Assembly (NCBI RefSeq): GCF_003576595.1
Contig: NZ_NQOU01000002.1
Span: forward strand, 62,001 to 126,000
Reading direction: 5' to 3'
Source of the DNA: Neopusillimonas maritima
GTDB taxonomy: Bacteria; Pseudomonadota; Gammaproteobacteria; Burkholderiales; Burkholderiaceae_B
Length of the DNA: 64,000 nt
In this document: in pieces, positions 1-8,170 of the stretch
How positions within the stretch are numbered: the first letter of the stretch is position 1
How the letters are laid out: every line of letters starts with the position of its first letter
Position numbers and translations under genes: made by a program
Notes under the pieces: model-generated
What the model was told of the DNA's origin: nothing
The model's input: only the letters and a program-made list of their open reading frames with translations
Databases searched by the model: none

Positions 1-827
1 TGAGACGAACCAAACACAATATCCGCCCCCATGGCACCGGGGGGGCGCAGCAAAACCAAAGCCATAAGGTCACTGGCTACAGAAACGAGCGCCTGCTGTG
101 ATTTTGCCGCTGCGATGAACGGTTCCAGCTCAGGCACGTCGCCATAGGTACCGGGATATTGCAACAACACGCCAAAGACATCGTATTGATCAATATTGGC
201 GGCATGATCCACCACCACGTCGAAGCCGTAATAGCGCGCGCGTGTTTGCAGAACATCCACCGTTTGAGGGTGAACATCGACCGCCACGAAATACGTTTGC
301 GTTTTCTTACGACTGGCCCGCCCACTCAGTGCCATTGCCTCTGCGGCGGCCGTTGCCTCATCAAGCAGCGACGCATTGGCCAGGGGTAATCCGGTTAGAT
401 CCATGGTCATTTGCTGAAAGTTCAGCAAAGCCTCCAGGCGACCCTGGGAAATTTCAGGTTGATAAGGTGTGTAAGCGGTATACCAACCGGGGTTTTCCAA
501 TACATTCCGCAGAATCACCGGAGGAACATGGGTGTTGTAATACCCCATCCCAATAAACGAGCGATTCACCCGGTTTTGTCGTGCATAACTGCGTAATAGC
601 CCCAAGGCGTCGGGTTCACTCAAAGCGTCGTCAAGGTCAAGCGGCTCGGTTAACCGGATATCGGCGGGCACGGTTTGCTCGATCAGCCCGTCCAGCGACA
701 GCCCACCCATTGCAGCCGGCATAGCCTCGCGATCGTGCTCATTGATACCAACATGTCGATCCACAAAGTCGTTGTCCGGCAATAAATGATGCAAAACGCT
801 AAAGTGCAATGGCGTCGAACCCGACAT
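1..827 (-). CDS. gcvP: glycine dehydrogenase (decarboxylating), P protein, N-terminal part
   Basis: This is the first ~275 residues of the PLP-dependent P protein of the glycine cleavage system, which decarboxylates glycine and passes the aminomethyl group to the lipoyl arm of GcvH. The reading frame is open from the ATG at 827 to the window edge, so the C-terminal two thirds, including the PLP lysine, lie outside. The N-terminal GcvP signature is readable: the HVGI segment, then SFIGMGYYNTHVPPVI, then NPGWYTAYTPYQPEISQGRLE. The start is supported by a GAGAGGGG ribosome site just upstream. It follows gcvH by 37 bp and is presumably cotranscribed with it. Family assignment is secure; only the truncation by the window limits it. 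Confidence 0.95.
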   Translation of the reverse strand, partial: MSGSTPLHFSVLHHLLPDNDFVDRHVGINEHDREAMPAAMGGLSLDGLIEQTVPADIRLTEPLDLDDALSEPDALGLLRSYARQNRVNRSFIGMGYYNTHVPPVILRNVLENPGWYTAYTPYQPEISQGRLEALLNFQQMTMDLTGLPLANASLLDEATAAAEAMALSGRASRKKTQTYFVAVDVHPQTVDVLQTRARYYGFDVVVDHAANIDQYDVFGVLLQYPGTYGDVPELEPFIAAAKSQQALVSVASDLMALVLLRPPGAMGADIVFGSS

Positions 828-864
828 TCCCCTCTCCCTTGAAATTATCGTAAAAAATGTCTGC

Positions 865-1251
865 TCAATCGCCCAGCGTGGCGGCATAACCCTGTGCGTC
901 GAGTAACGATGCCAGCTCTGCGGAATCGCTTACACGCACCTTTACAACCCAGCCTTCACCGTAGGGTGCGTTATTCACAGTTTCGGGCGCCCCTTCCAAA
1001 ACCTCATTCACCGCGACCACCTCGCCGGAAACCGGCGCATAAAGATCCGAAGCGGCTTTCACCGATTCCACGACGGCAAACTCCTTGCCATGCTCCACCC
1101 GGCTTCCCATTTCAGGCAGCTCTACATAGACCACGTCACCCAACAGGGTCTGAGCGTGATCAGTGATACCCACAGTCACCGTGCCATCACCGTTATCAAG
1201 AACCCATTCGTGGGACGCGGTATATTTCAAATTCGACGGTAGTTCACTCAT
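865..1251 (-). CDS. gcvH: glycine cleavage system H protein
   Basis: GcvH is the small lipoylated carrier that shuttles the aminomethyl intermediate from GcvP to GcvT and is reoxidised by dihydrolipoamide dehydrogenase. The 128 residues match the usual family length. The lipoyl attachment site is the ESVKAAS motif with lysine 65, followed by the [12 protein letters not shown] strand typical of biotinyl/lipoyl domains. It is the first gene of a gcvH-gcvP operon reading leftward and is divergent from a regulator gene and gcvT. The 132-bp intergenic region upstream carries inverted repeats that may be operators. gcvT is on the opposite strand, so the usual gcvTHP order is broken here. Confidence 0.97.
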   Translation of the reverse strand: MSELPSNLKYTASHEWVLDNGDGTVTVGITDHAQTLLGDVVYVELPEMGSRVEHGKEFAVVESVKAASDLYAPVSGEVVAVNEVLEGAPETVNNAPYGEGWVVKVRVSDSAELASLLDAQGYAATLGD

Positions 1252-1306
1252 ATTTAATCCCCCGAAAACGCTTGATTGCGGGTCAAAACCCGAAAAAATT
1301 GATACG

Positions 1307-1322
1307 CTAGAAATAATTCTAG
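1307..1322. promoter_or_regulatory. inverted repeat in the gcvH/regulator divergent promoter region
   Basis: A perfect 6-bp inverted repeat CTAGAA / TTCTAG separated by 4 bp lies between the divergent gcvH and XRE-cupin regulator genes. A shorter repeat, CGGGT / ACCCG with a CAAA spacer, lies at 1279-1292. The positions suit an operator for the neighbouring XRE regulator or for a glycine-system regulator, but binding is an inference from symmetry and location only. Confidence 0.4.
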
Positions 1323-1329
1323 TCTAACT

Positions 1330-1360
1330 AACAAAAAATTTCCTATAAGAAATTTTTGTT
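1330..1360. promoter_or_regulatory. long near-perfect inverted repeat upstream of the XRE-cupin regulator
   Basis: The two arms (AACAAAAAATTTC and GAAATTTTTGTT) are inverted copies apart from one extra A, flanking a short CTATAA centre. The repeat lies 24 bp before the regulator start codon and in the shared promoter region with gcvH. Its AT-rich symmetric form and location suggest an operator, most simply for autoregulation. It could instead form a weak hairpin in either transcript. Confidence 0.45.
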
Positions 1361-1383
1361 CAAACAGCTTAGGAACCGATGCG

Positions 1384-2031
1384 ATGTCCGATCAAACTGA
1401 TTTTCTTCCGAAAGATGATGAGAAATCCAGGCTCACACATACACGTTCCGATGAAGTGGTTGAACCATTGCAATTAGGCAAACGTTTGCGCGAAATTCGC
1501 CTGAGTCAAAACCTGACACTTGAAGAAGCGGCAAAACTAACGGGGCTTGCACGCTCCACGCTTTCAAAGATTGAAAACGAACAAATCTCGCCCACCTTCA
1601 TGGCCGTTACGAAACTGGCACGCGGGCTGAATATCGATATGCCGCAACTATTCACCCGCCCGAAACAACCGCGACAAATGGGCGGGCGACGCGATATCAC
1701 CCTGAAAGGGCACGGCAAGCTGCACCCTACACCCACTTACGAGCATGAGTTGCTGGCAACCCAACTTACCACCAAGCGCATGATTCCGTACAAAACAACG
1801 GTTCGCGCTCGGTCGTTCAATGATTACAACGACTGGGTGCGGCACGACGGCGAGGAACTGCTTTACGTCCTGTCGGGCAAGGTGATGCTGTACACCGAGT
1901 TTTACGAACCTATTGAGCTTCAGGAGGGCGACAGCGCTTATTACGACTGCGAAATGGGCCATGCATTGATTTCAACCAGCAAGGACGATGCAATCGTTTT
2001 GTGGGTGACAGCATGGCAAAAAAACAACTAG
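1384..2031 (+). CDS. XRE-family transcriptional regulator with C-terminal cupin domain
   Basis: A 215-residue DNA-binding regulator. Residues ~33-90 form an XRE/Cro-type helix-turn-helix (LGKRLREIRLSQNLTLEEAA, then LARSTLSKIENEQISPTF). Residues ~125-212 form a cupin sensor domain (GEELLYVLSGKV, ELQEGDSAYYD). In such HTH-cupin regulators the cupin normally binds a small metabolite. It lies 31 bp upstream of gcvT in the same direction and divergent from gcvH-gcvP, so the likely job is control of glycine cleavage or of one-carbon and amino-acid flow. The ligand is unknown. An AGGA ribosome site precedes the ATG. Confidence 0.88.
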   Translation: MSDQTDFLPKDDEKSRLTHTRSDEVVEPLQLGKRLREIRLSQNLTLEEAAKLTGLARSTLSKIENEQISPTFMAVTKLARGLNIDMPQLFTRPKQPRQMGGRRDITLKGHGKLHPTPTYEHELLATQLTTKRMIPYKTTVRARSFNDYNDWVRHDGEELLYVLSGKVMLYTEFYEPIELQEGDSAYYDCEMGHALISTSKDDAIVLWVTAWQKNN

Positions 2032-2035
2032 AATA

Positions 2036-2051
2036 TTTCCACTATCGGAAA
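2036..2051. promoter_or_regulatory. inverted repeat between regulator and gcvT
   Basis: TTTCC and GGAAA flank a 6-bp centre in the 31-bp gap before gcvT. The arms resemble the core of the larger repeat at 1330-1360 (TTTC...GAAA). This suggests a second binding site for the same regulator, but it may be chance in AT-rich DNA. Confidence 0.3.
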
Positions 2052-2062
2052 CTTATTCTCTT

Positions 2063-3193
2063 ATGAAAAACATCTCCTCCAGCCCTGCTGTTAAACACCT
2101 TCCTCTTCACGACCTGCATGTTGCCGCAGGCGCACGCATGGTGGCATTCGCCGGATGGCACATGCCGGTGCAGTACCCGGCGGGTATCAAACAAGAGCAC
2201 CTGCACTGCCGCACCCAGGCCGCTTTATTTGATGTGTCTCACATGGGTCAACTGCGATTACATGGCCGGCATGCCGACCGTGCCCTGGAACACCTTACCC
2301 CAGCCGACATCGTTGACCTTCCGTTAAACCAGCAACGTTACGCGCTGCTCACCAGCTCTGAGGGCGGCATTCTGGATGACTGCATGGTCAGCCGTTATGT
2401 CGATTATCTTTACATGGTGGTGAATGCCGCACGTCGTGAACACGACATTGGGCACTTAAAAGCCAACCTGGGTGAGGATATCGCCGTTGACGAAATTCAT
2501 GACCGGGTTCTATTGGCGCTTCAAGGGCCGCAGGCCGCCACCGTATTGGCCCGACTCCAACCCGAAATACAGCAAATGACTTTCATGGCCTCGCGTGCAC
2601 TGGAAATTAACGGTGTGCAATGCTATGTAAGCCGTTCAGGTTATACCGGTGAAGATGGCTTCGAAATTTCCATACCCATTGCAGCCGCCACTCAGTTCGC
2701 CGAACAACTATTGGCGCAAAAAGAAGTTGCGTGGGCCGGATTGGGCGCACGCGATGCTTTGCGATTAGAGGCCGGCTTATGCTTGTACGGCCATGATATC
2801 GACGCGCATACCACCCCTGTCGAAGCGGGTTTGAACTGGTCTGTTGGCAAAGCTCGTCGCATTGGCGCAGCGCGTGAAGGCGGCTTTCCGGGCCACAGGC
2901 GCATACTTCGCGAACTGGTTGACAAGAGTGAAACACGAAAGCGAGTTGGGCTTGTAGTACAAGGCCGCGTGCCCGTACGTGAAGGTGCCGCCTTATACGA
3001 TGAAAGCGGTAACCCCGTCGGCCATGTCACGTCGGGCCTGTTCAGCCCCTCGCTGGAACGCCCTATTGCGATGGCTTATGTCCAAACCCCTGTAGCCAAG
3101 GCACAGACCTCTTTACTGGCAGAAGTACGCGGGAAAAAATTACCCGTTACGGTTGTTTCTTTACCCTTTGTTCCGCACCACTATTTCCGGTAG
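2063..3193 (+). CDS. gcvT: aminomethyltransferase, glycine cleavage T protein
   Basis: GcvT transfers the methylene group from the H-protein aminomethyl-lipoate to tetrahydrofolate, releasing ammonia. At 376 residues it has normal length. Diagnostic segments include LPLHDLHVAAGARMVAFAGW near the N terminus, the FDVSHMGQ folate-fold motif, SRSGYTGEDGFEI in the middle, and GLGARDALRLEAGLCLYGHD near residue 230. It follows the XRE-cupin regulator and is probably cotranscribed with it. No clear ribosome site is visible before the ATG, so translation may be weak or coupled. Its separation onto the opposite strand from gcvHP is unusual. Confidence 0.95.
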   Translation: MKNISSSPAVKHLPLHDLHVAAGARMVAFAGWHMPVQYPAGIKQEHLHCRTQAALFDVSHMGQLRLHGRHADRALEHLTPADIVDLPLNQQRYALLTSSEGGILDDCMVSRYVDYLYMVVNAARREHDIGHLKANLGEDIAVDEIHDRVLLALQGPQAATVLARLQPEIQQMTFMASRALEINGVQCYVSRSGYTGEDGFEISIPIAAATQFAEQLLAQKEVAWAGLGARDALRLEAGLCLYGHDIDAHTTPVEAGLNWSVGKARRIGAAREGGFPGHRRILRELVDKSETRKRVGLVVQGRVPVREGAALYDESGNPVGHVTSGLFSPSLERPIAMAYVQTPVAKAQTSLLAEVRGKKLPVTVVSLPFVPHHYFR

Positions 3194-3248
3194 AACGCTA
3201 AAAGAACAACGCTTGCTGTTTTTCGATGTGGGAACCACATATTTGCCA

Positions 3249-5193
3249 CTACGCGGCGCCTGAACGCACCATGTCCCGGCGAATCGCCTCAGCCGCATCG
3301 ATGAGTTGTTGCAAAGCCATAGAAGGCACAACACTGTCTGACACCCAATGCGGTTCGCTCATCGAATACGACTTGTTATTTGAAACAACGGGTACATCTT
3401 GCGACTCAAGCAATTTTTTCGCCTCCAACAAAGCACGTTTGATTTCGTTCGCCGCAGCCGGCCTTGACTCGACCGTTGATACAACATGCATTACCTGCAT
3501 GGCCAAGACATGATTCTGAATCATTAAATGATTGAACGTGACTGCCTGTTGTTGATGACGCATAGGTTCATTCATCATGCGATAAAACGATGCTGAAAAG
3601 CGGCTTAAGGCAACGTATACGGCCTGCTCTGCCGCACCCCAGCTTTTGCGCGCCTGATCTGTCGCATTCTGCGGCGCCCCGATTAAAGCAATTGCGGCTT
3701 TCAGCAATCGAATGTTTGCCGCTTTCAGTTCATTTGCAAGCCCGGGCAAAAATCGCACTTCCCAGGTCGGCAAAATATAGCTGCATAAAAGTGCCACTGC
3801 GCACCCGAGCAACGTATCTACAAATCGCGCGCCCACAACAACATCGCCACTTGGACTCAGAAGATGAAACGCCGTGAGCACCAACACCGTATTGCACAAC
3901 GCCGACACGAGATAGTTAACCTGGATAAACGCATAACCCAAAACCCCAAACAAGAACAAAACAGCAAGATACAACGCAGTATCATGAATTAAATGAAACA
4001 ACACTACGGCAATGCCACAGCCAATCAGCGTTCCCCCCAGGCGCCAGCCATTTCGCTGGTGCGTAAGCGCAAAGCCGGGCTTCATCACCACAATAACGGT
4101 CAGTACCACCCAATATCCATGTGTACCTATTGCCTTAAGGGCGTCATCTTGAAACGTCTGAGCCATGGCATAAGACAAAAACATTGCCAACAGAACAGCC
4201 ACTGTTACGCGCAGAGCATGACGAAAACTGGGCGCGCTTAGACGCAAACTGCCCAAATAAAGCCCTAAATGCCAGCGCTCTGGCGCAATAAGCGGGCTCA
4301 AAAAAGCCGATGTCGGACGACCGGGCGCTACGGCATTCGAGAGTAAATCGCGATGGGATGTGTATTGGGCAAGTTCATTCAACATTGCCTGTGCGCGGCA
4401 AAAGCGCTAATAAACCTGCTGCAGTACCCATAAAGCATTCTTTTTTCCGGGCTGTATTGCCCGTTTGAACTTTCTTGAAGCGCATGCTGAATCAGTTCCA
4501 TTGAGGTCGGTGCAAGGGGTTCGGCATAGGTTGCGCGATTTCGGGCAATGTTTAGGGCAAGTCGCGCAATTCGATCAGCCATCTTCATCAACGTATCGTG
4601 CATAGCATTCAACACGACAGGCTCATGCAGGTCGTTTCGTATAGAGGAGAAGTCAGTTCTGGTATCAACGAAGTTGGTTAACAAGCGTTGCAACGCATTG
4701 GCTAAAATCGGTGGACAACGATCTTGATCAAGCGTCTGCACCGCATCCACGACAGCCGATTGCGCCCGGATCAACCCACGGTAGGCCACATCGAGATCTT
4801 GTCGGTTATCGTAGAGCGCAGCCCATATACCGCCAACATGGAAAACAAAAATGCCAGTATGGGAACGACCAACCAGACTAGCAGGGAATGCGCTGACACC
4901 AGGCCGGTAATAAATGCGGAAACCACGCTCAAGCCCATCGCAAACAGCATGGCGCTTCGCGTTTGTGGCTGCCCACCAGCGGCTTGATCGACAATCGCAA
5001 CACACAAGGCGCCAATCGACATCGTCAACCCAGCCGCGTATGAGTGCCCTGACGCCACAATAACGACGGCAGGCGTCAGGGCCCCAACGGCTTGACGCAC
5101 CCCTGTCAGTAAATAATGGCTGTAGAGAAACCGCTGAATATCACGCCAGACAATCAAACCTGCACCATCCTTTGTTAATGCCCTGTGTTGCAC
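3249..5193 (-). pseudogene. broken FUSC/YccS-family membrane exporter
   Basis: Three out-of-phase pieces add up to one FUSC-type efflux protein (the family of AaeB, YccS and YhfK). The N-terminal membrane part is at 5193-4771. A cytoplasmic middle part reads in another frame, ~4822-4440, with YDNRQDLDVAYRGLIRAQ and TLMKMADRIARLALNIARNR. The C-terminal membrane half is at 4385-3249. Three lesions are visible: a jump from AVYGLR into ALYDNRQ with a frame change at ~4812-4822, where relatives carry extra membrane sequence (probable deletion); a frame slip at the six-T tract 4441-4446; and a TAG at 4407-4409 interrupting the restored frame (ALWVLQQVY, stop, RFCRAQAMLNELAQY). The 378-residue C-terminal part could still be translated, but a working transporter is unlikely. 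Confidence 0.8.
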
Positions 5194-5243
5194 TGACGGC
5201 GATGATAACTGATCATATTCAAGATGTTTGAGATCGCAGGCGC

Positions 5244-5285
5244 AAAAAAACCTGACCCCGGCAATGTGAGCCGGAACCAGGTTTT
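5244..5285 (-). terminator. rho-independent terminator after the molybdenum hydroxylase operon
   Basis: A hairpin with outer arms AACCTG/CAGGTT and inner arms CCGGC/GCCGG is followed on the minus strand by seven T residues. It lies 25 bp beyond the stop codon of the large hydroxylase subunit. A TTTT tract on the plus side makes weak bidirectional activity possible. Confidence 0.8.
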
Positions 5286-5309
5286 AACAATACGATCAAG
5301 CCGCGCTAT

Positions 5310-7481
5310 TTAAATTTCTTTGGGAAACGGCAATGTGCGCACTCTCTTGCCTGTCAGTTTCGCCACCGCATTAGCCACGGCCGGTGCAACCGGCGGCAAG
5401 CCTGCCTCTCCAATTCCCCCCGGAGCGTTGTCAGTTGGAATGACCTTGACATCAACCAATGGCGTTTGGTTCGCACGCAGCAAATTATATTGATGGAAAT
5501 TGGTTTGCTGTGCCTGCCCACCTTTGTATACCAATTTTTCATCAAGCAAGGCCGACAAGCCAAACAACGCGGACCCTTCAATTTGGCTGGCAATATTACG
5601 TGGCGAAACAGCATGCCCGCAATCAACCGCCGCCCAAATATGATGCACCACCGGCTTGCCCTCGTTCATGGAGACCTCAACCACCATAGCGACGAAAGAA
5701 GTCCAGGTGTCAGAGAATGCCAGGCCCAATGCACGGCCCTCCGGGCGCGGCTTTTTCCACTCGGCCATGGCAGCCACTTCCTCTAGTACTTTTTGGGCAC
5801 GAGGCTGATCTTTTGTCAATGCAAGACGCAATGCCAGCGGATCCTGACTCGTTTGCCCGGCAACTTCATCAATGAACGCCTCGATTGCAAATTTGGTGTA
5901 TCCGGCCCCGACACCACGCCAAAATGACACATCCAACCCACGCTGCTCCAGACCATGCTCGAACAGTTGTCCGGGAATCGCGTAAATGGTGTCAGCCCCT
6001 TCCATCACTGGCGCATCTTTATTGCCTGATGCTTTATACGCCTTGGGATTGAAACGGGCGTAGATCCCTTCCGAAATCACACGTTGATGCCAGCCAACGA
6101 TATTTCCTTTGTCATCAAGACCGGCCACAATATGCTGAGCAGTGAGCGGACGGGGACGAGAGCGCAGAAAATCGTCTTCGCGTGTCCATAGCACATGCAC
6201 AGGAATACCGGGCATGGCTTTTGCCAGAAACACCGCATCAGCGGCATAGTCGGCTTCAACCCGACGCCCGTAACCACCCCCCAGGTAAGTAATATTCACC
6301 TGAATGTTTTCCGGCTTGAACCCCCCCACCGCTGCGGCCGTGCCGGTAACAATGCTGGCCGACTGGGAAGGCACCCAAAAGGTAATCTTGTCGCCGTTGA
6401 CCATCGCCATGCAGTTCATCGGCTCCATGGTGCATTGGGCCACGTGCTGTGAGGTGAATGTGGCGGACAAGGTACGAGCAGCACCTTTCAGCTCGGCCGC
6501 AACATCCCCCTCTTTATGCCAGACATCGCCGGCTTCACCGACTTTTTCAGCACGGGCAACAAACTCTTGCAACGCAACATCACTGTCGTAAGAACGGGTT
6601 TTTGATGTTTCCGACCAGGTAACCTGCAGAAGGTCGCGCGCTTTCTTTGCCGTGGCAAACGTATCGGCCACAACCGCAACCCCATACGGCAACGTCACAA
6701 CCTTTTGCACCCCTTTCACTGCTTTGGCTTTAGTGTCGTCAACCTTTTCAGGTTTCTCGCCCTGCACAGGCGTGCGCATCACGGCGGCCCAGACCATACC
6801 CGGCACTTTGGCATCGATACCAAAATCGGCTTTCCCGCTGGATTTGGCCGGCACATCAACACGAGGTTGGTTTTTACCAATAATGCGGAACTCAGACATG
6901 GGCTTGAGCATGTTTTTGTCGACTGCCGGCACTTGCACTGAGTCGCCGGCTTGAGCGGCCGCCTCACCGTATGTCATTTGACGTTTGCTTGCTGCATGCC
7001 TCAACACGCTGTTTTCAGCCACAACCTCATTAGCGGGCACAGACCACGCCTTCGCCGCAACGTTAATTAATGCCAATTTGGCCTGTAAACCCGCCAGACG
7101 CATCACTTCGTAATAACCAACCACCGTGCGGGAGGAGCCTGTAACCAGGCCGCCGCCAAAGCGCGGATTGCCAAAAAGCTTGGCATTACTGGGCGATTTT
7201 TCGATGCTGACGGTCGACCAATCCAGTTCCATATCCTCTGCCAAAATGGCGGGAATCGATGTCATGGTGCCCTGCCCCATTTCAGAAGCGGGCGAGTAGA
7301 TGAGTGTTTTGTTGTCTGGTGAGATAACAACCCATGCAACCGGGCTGAAAGTGTCGCCGTTTGTAGAATCTTGCGCGGCCTGAACGACATTGAGCAAACC
7401 GTGACTGCCTAGCATGACACCCACCATTGTGGCGCCACTGCCCACCAGGAAAGACCGACGAGAAACAGATTTCAATTCCAT
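5310..7481 (-). CDS. xanthine-dehydrogenase-family molybdopterin-binding subunit (IorB-like, Tat-exported)
   Basis: A 723-residue molybdenum hydroxylase large subunit of the isoquinoline 1-oxidoreductase beta/aldehyde-oxidase type. It starts with a twin-arginine signal (SRRSFLVG at residues 7-14, then a hydrophobic stretch), indicating folded export to the periplasm. Family landmarks include SPASEMGQGTMTSIPAILAE, TYLGGGYGRRVEADY, and the C-terminal GGIGEAGLPPVAPAVANAV with the conserved active-site glutamate. Such enzymes hydroxylate N-heterocycles or oxidise aldehydes with water as oxygen source. The (2Fe-2S) subunit gene lies 9 bp upstream. No cytochrome subunit or molybdenum-cofactor insertion gene is adjacent, so the electron acceptor and substrate are not evident. 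Confidence 0.9.
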   Translation of the reverse strand: MELKSVSRRSFLVGSGATMVGVMLGSHGLLNVVQAAQDSTNGDTFSPVAWVVISPDNKTLIYSPASEMGQGTMTSIPAILAEDMELDWSTVSIEKSPSNAKLFGNPRFGGGLVTGSSRTVVGYYEVMRLAGLQAKLALINVAAKAWSVPANEVVAENSVLRHAASKRQMTYGEAAAQAGDSVQVPAVDKNMLKPMSEFRIIGKNQPRVDVPAKSSGKADFGIDAKVPGMVWAAVMRTPVQGEKPEKVDDTKAKAVKGVQKVVTLPYGVAVVADTFATAKKARDLLQVTWSETSKTRSYDSDVALQEFVARAEKVGEAGDVWHKEGDVAAELKGAARTLSATFTSQHVAQCTMEPMNCMAMVNGDKITFWVPSQSASIVTGTAAAVGGFKPENIQVNITYLGGGYGRRVEADYAADAVFLAKAMPGIPVHVLWTREDDFLRSRPRPLTAQHIVAGLDDKGNIVGWHQRVISEGIYARFNPKAYKASGNKDAPVMEGADTIYAIPGQLFEHGLEQRGLDVSFWRGVGAGYTKFAIEAFIDEVAGQTSQDPLALRLALTKDQPRAQKVLEEVAAMAEWKKPRPEGRALGLAFSDTWTSFVAMVVEVSMNEGKPVVHHIWAAVDCGHAVSPRNIASQIEGSALFGLSALLDEKLVYKGGQAQQTNFHQYNLLRANQTPLVDVKVIPTDNAPGGIGEAGLPPVAPAVANAVAKLTGKRVRTLPFPKEI

Positions 7482-7490
7482 GGTGCCCCC

Positions 7491-7952
7491 TTATGACAAC
7501 GCTTTTTGCGCGTTAACAACGGCCGACGCGATTTGGTTATAGGTGCCACAACGGCAGAGGTTACCCGACATACCATCGAGCACCTCCTCACGTGTTAGTG
7601 GGCCTTTTGCATTTTTAATAACGCCGGCGGCCGACATAATTTGCCCTGACTGGCAATAACCGCATTGCGCCACCTGTGCCTCTACCCATGCCTGCTCAAT
7701 AGCCTTGCCCTGTTCCGTTTCCATAAAGCCCTCTATCGTCGTAACGACCTTGTCTTTAACTGCTGAAACCGGCATGACACAAGACCGCATAGGCTGACCA
7801 TCGATATGCACGGTACAGGCGCCGCATTGGGCCATGCCGCAACCAAATTTCGTGCCGGTCAGGTCGAACTGCTCGCGCAGGACCCACAACAAAGGGGTAT
7901 CGTCGGCGACGTCGGCTGAAACCGACTTGCCATTCAAACTGAAGTTCACCAT
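7491..7952 (-). CDS. (2Fe-2S)-binding small subunit of molybdenum hydroxylase (IorA-like)
   Basis: A 153-residue iron-sulfur subunit that passes electrons from the molybdenum site of its partner. The N-terminal plant-ferredoxin domain has FGCGMAQCGACTVHIDG followed by a further cysteine at RSCVMP. The C-terminal helical domain has CGYCQSGQI and GNLCRCGTY, completing two [2Fe-2S] clusters. I chose the ATG at 7952 (MVNFSLNG), preceded by GGAG, over the frame opening at 8012 because the extra 20 residues are low-complexity His/Lys and not part of the family. It is the first gene of the operon. Confidence 0.92.
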   Translation of the reverse strand: MVNFSLNGKSVSADVADDTPLLWVLREQFDLTGTKFGCGMAQCGACTVHIDGQPMRSCVMPVSAVKDKVVTTIEGFMETEQGKAIEQAWVEAQVAQCGYCQSGQIMSAAGVIKNAKGPLTREEVLDGMSGNLCRCGTYNQIASAVVNAQKALS

Positions 7953-8133
7953 GAGTGTTTTCTCCGTTGCTTTATGTTTATTTTTTTTGTGTGTGTGTTG
8001 ATATTGATGCAACCCGTATCACTGTAAAACCGATGATTGTAAAAATCACAAATATACGGAATCCTGACATTACCGATTTACTCAACTTTTCGCAAGAGGG
8101 ATTCATCCGGATGAACCGATAATCACGTAAACT

Positions 8134-8151
8134 GTTTCGCGTGTCGCAAAC
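8134..8151. promoter_or_regulatory. inverted repeat upstream of the pyruvate-oxidase-like gene
   Basis: GTTTCGCG and CGCAAAC form arms (one unpaired C) around TGT, ending 19 bp before the chosen start codon. It would suit an operator controlling the gene. This is symmetry-based inference only. Confidence 0.3.
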
Positions 8152-8170
8152 TACTGGTACAAGGACATAC

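Noticed and set aside
1252-1383. Possible glycine riboswitch upstream of gcvH/gcvT
   Set aside because: The 132-bp gap is AT-rich with simple inverted repeats, and I could not recognise the conserved glycine-aptamer helices. It is also divergent, leaving little room for a tandem aptamer.
4379-5005. Separate 208-residue minus-strand gene
   Set aside because: Its first ~70 residues are the wrong-frame reading of the N-terminal FUSC part and the rest is the middle of the same family, so it is a fragment of the pseudogene at 3249-5193.
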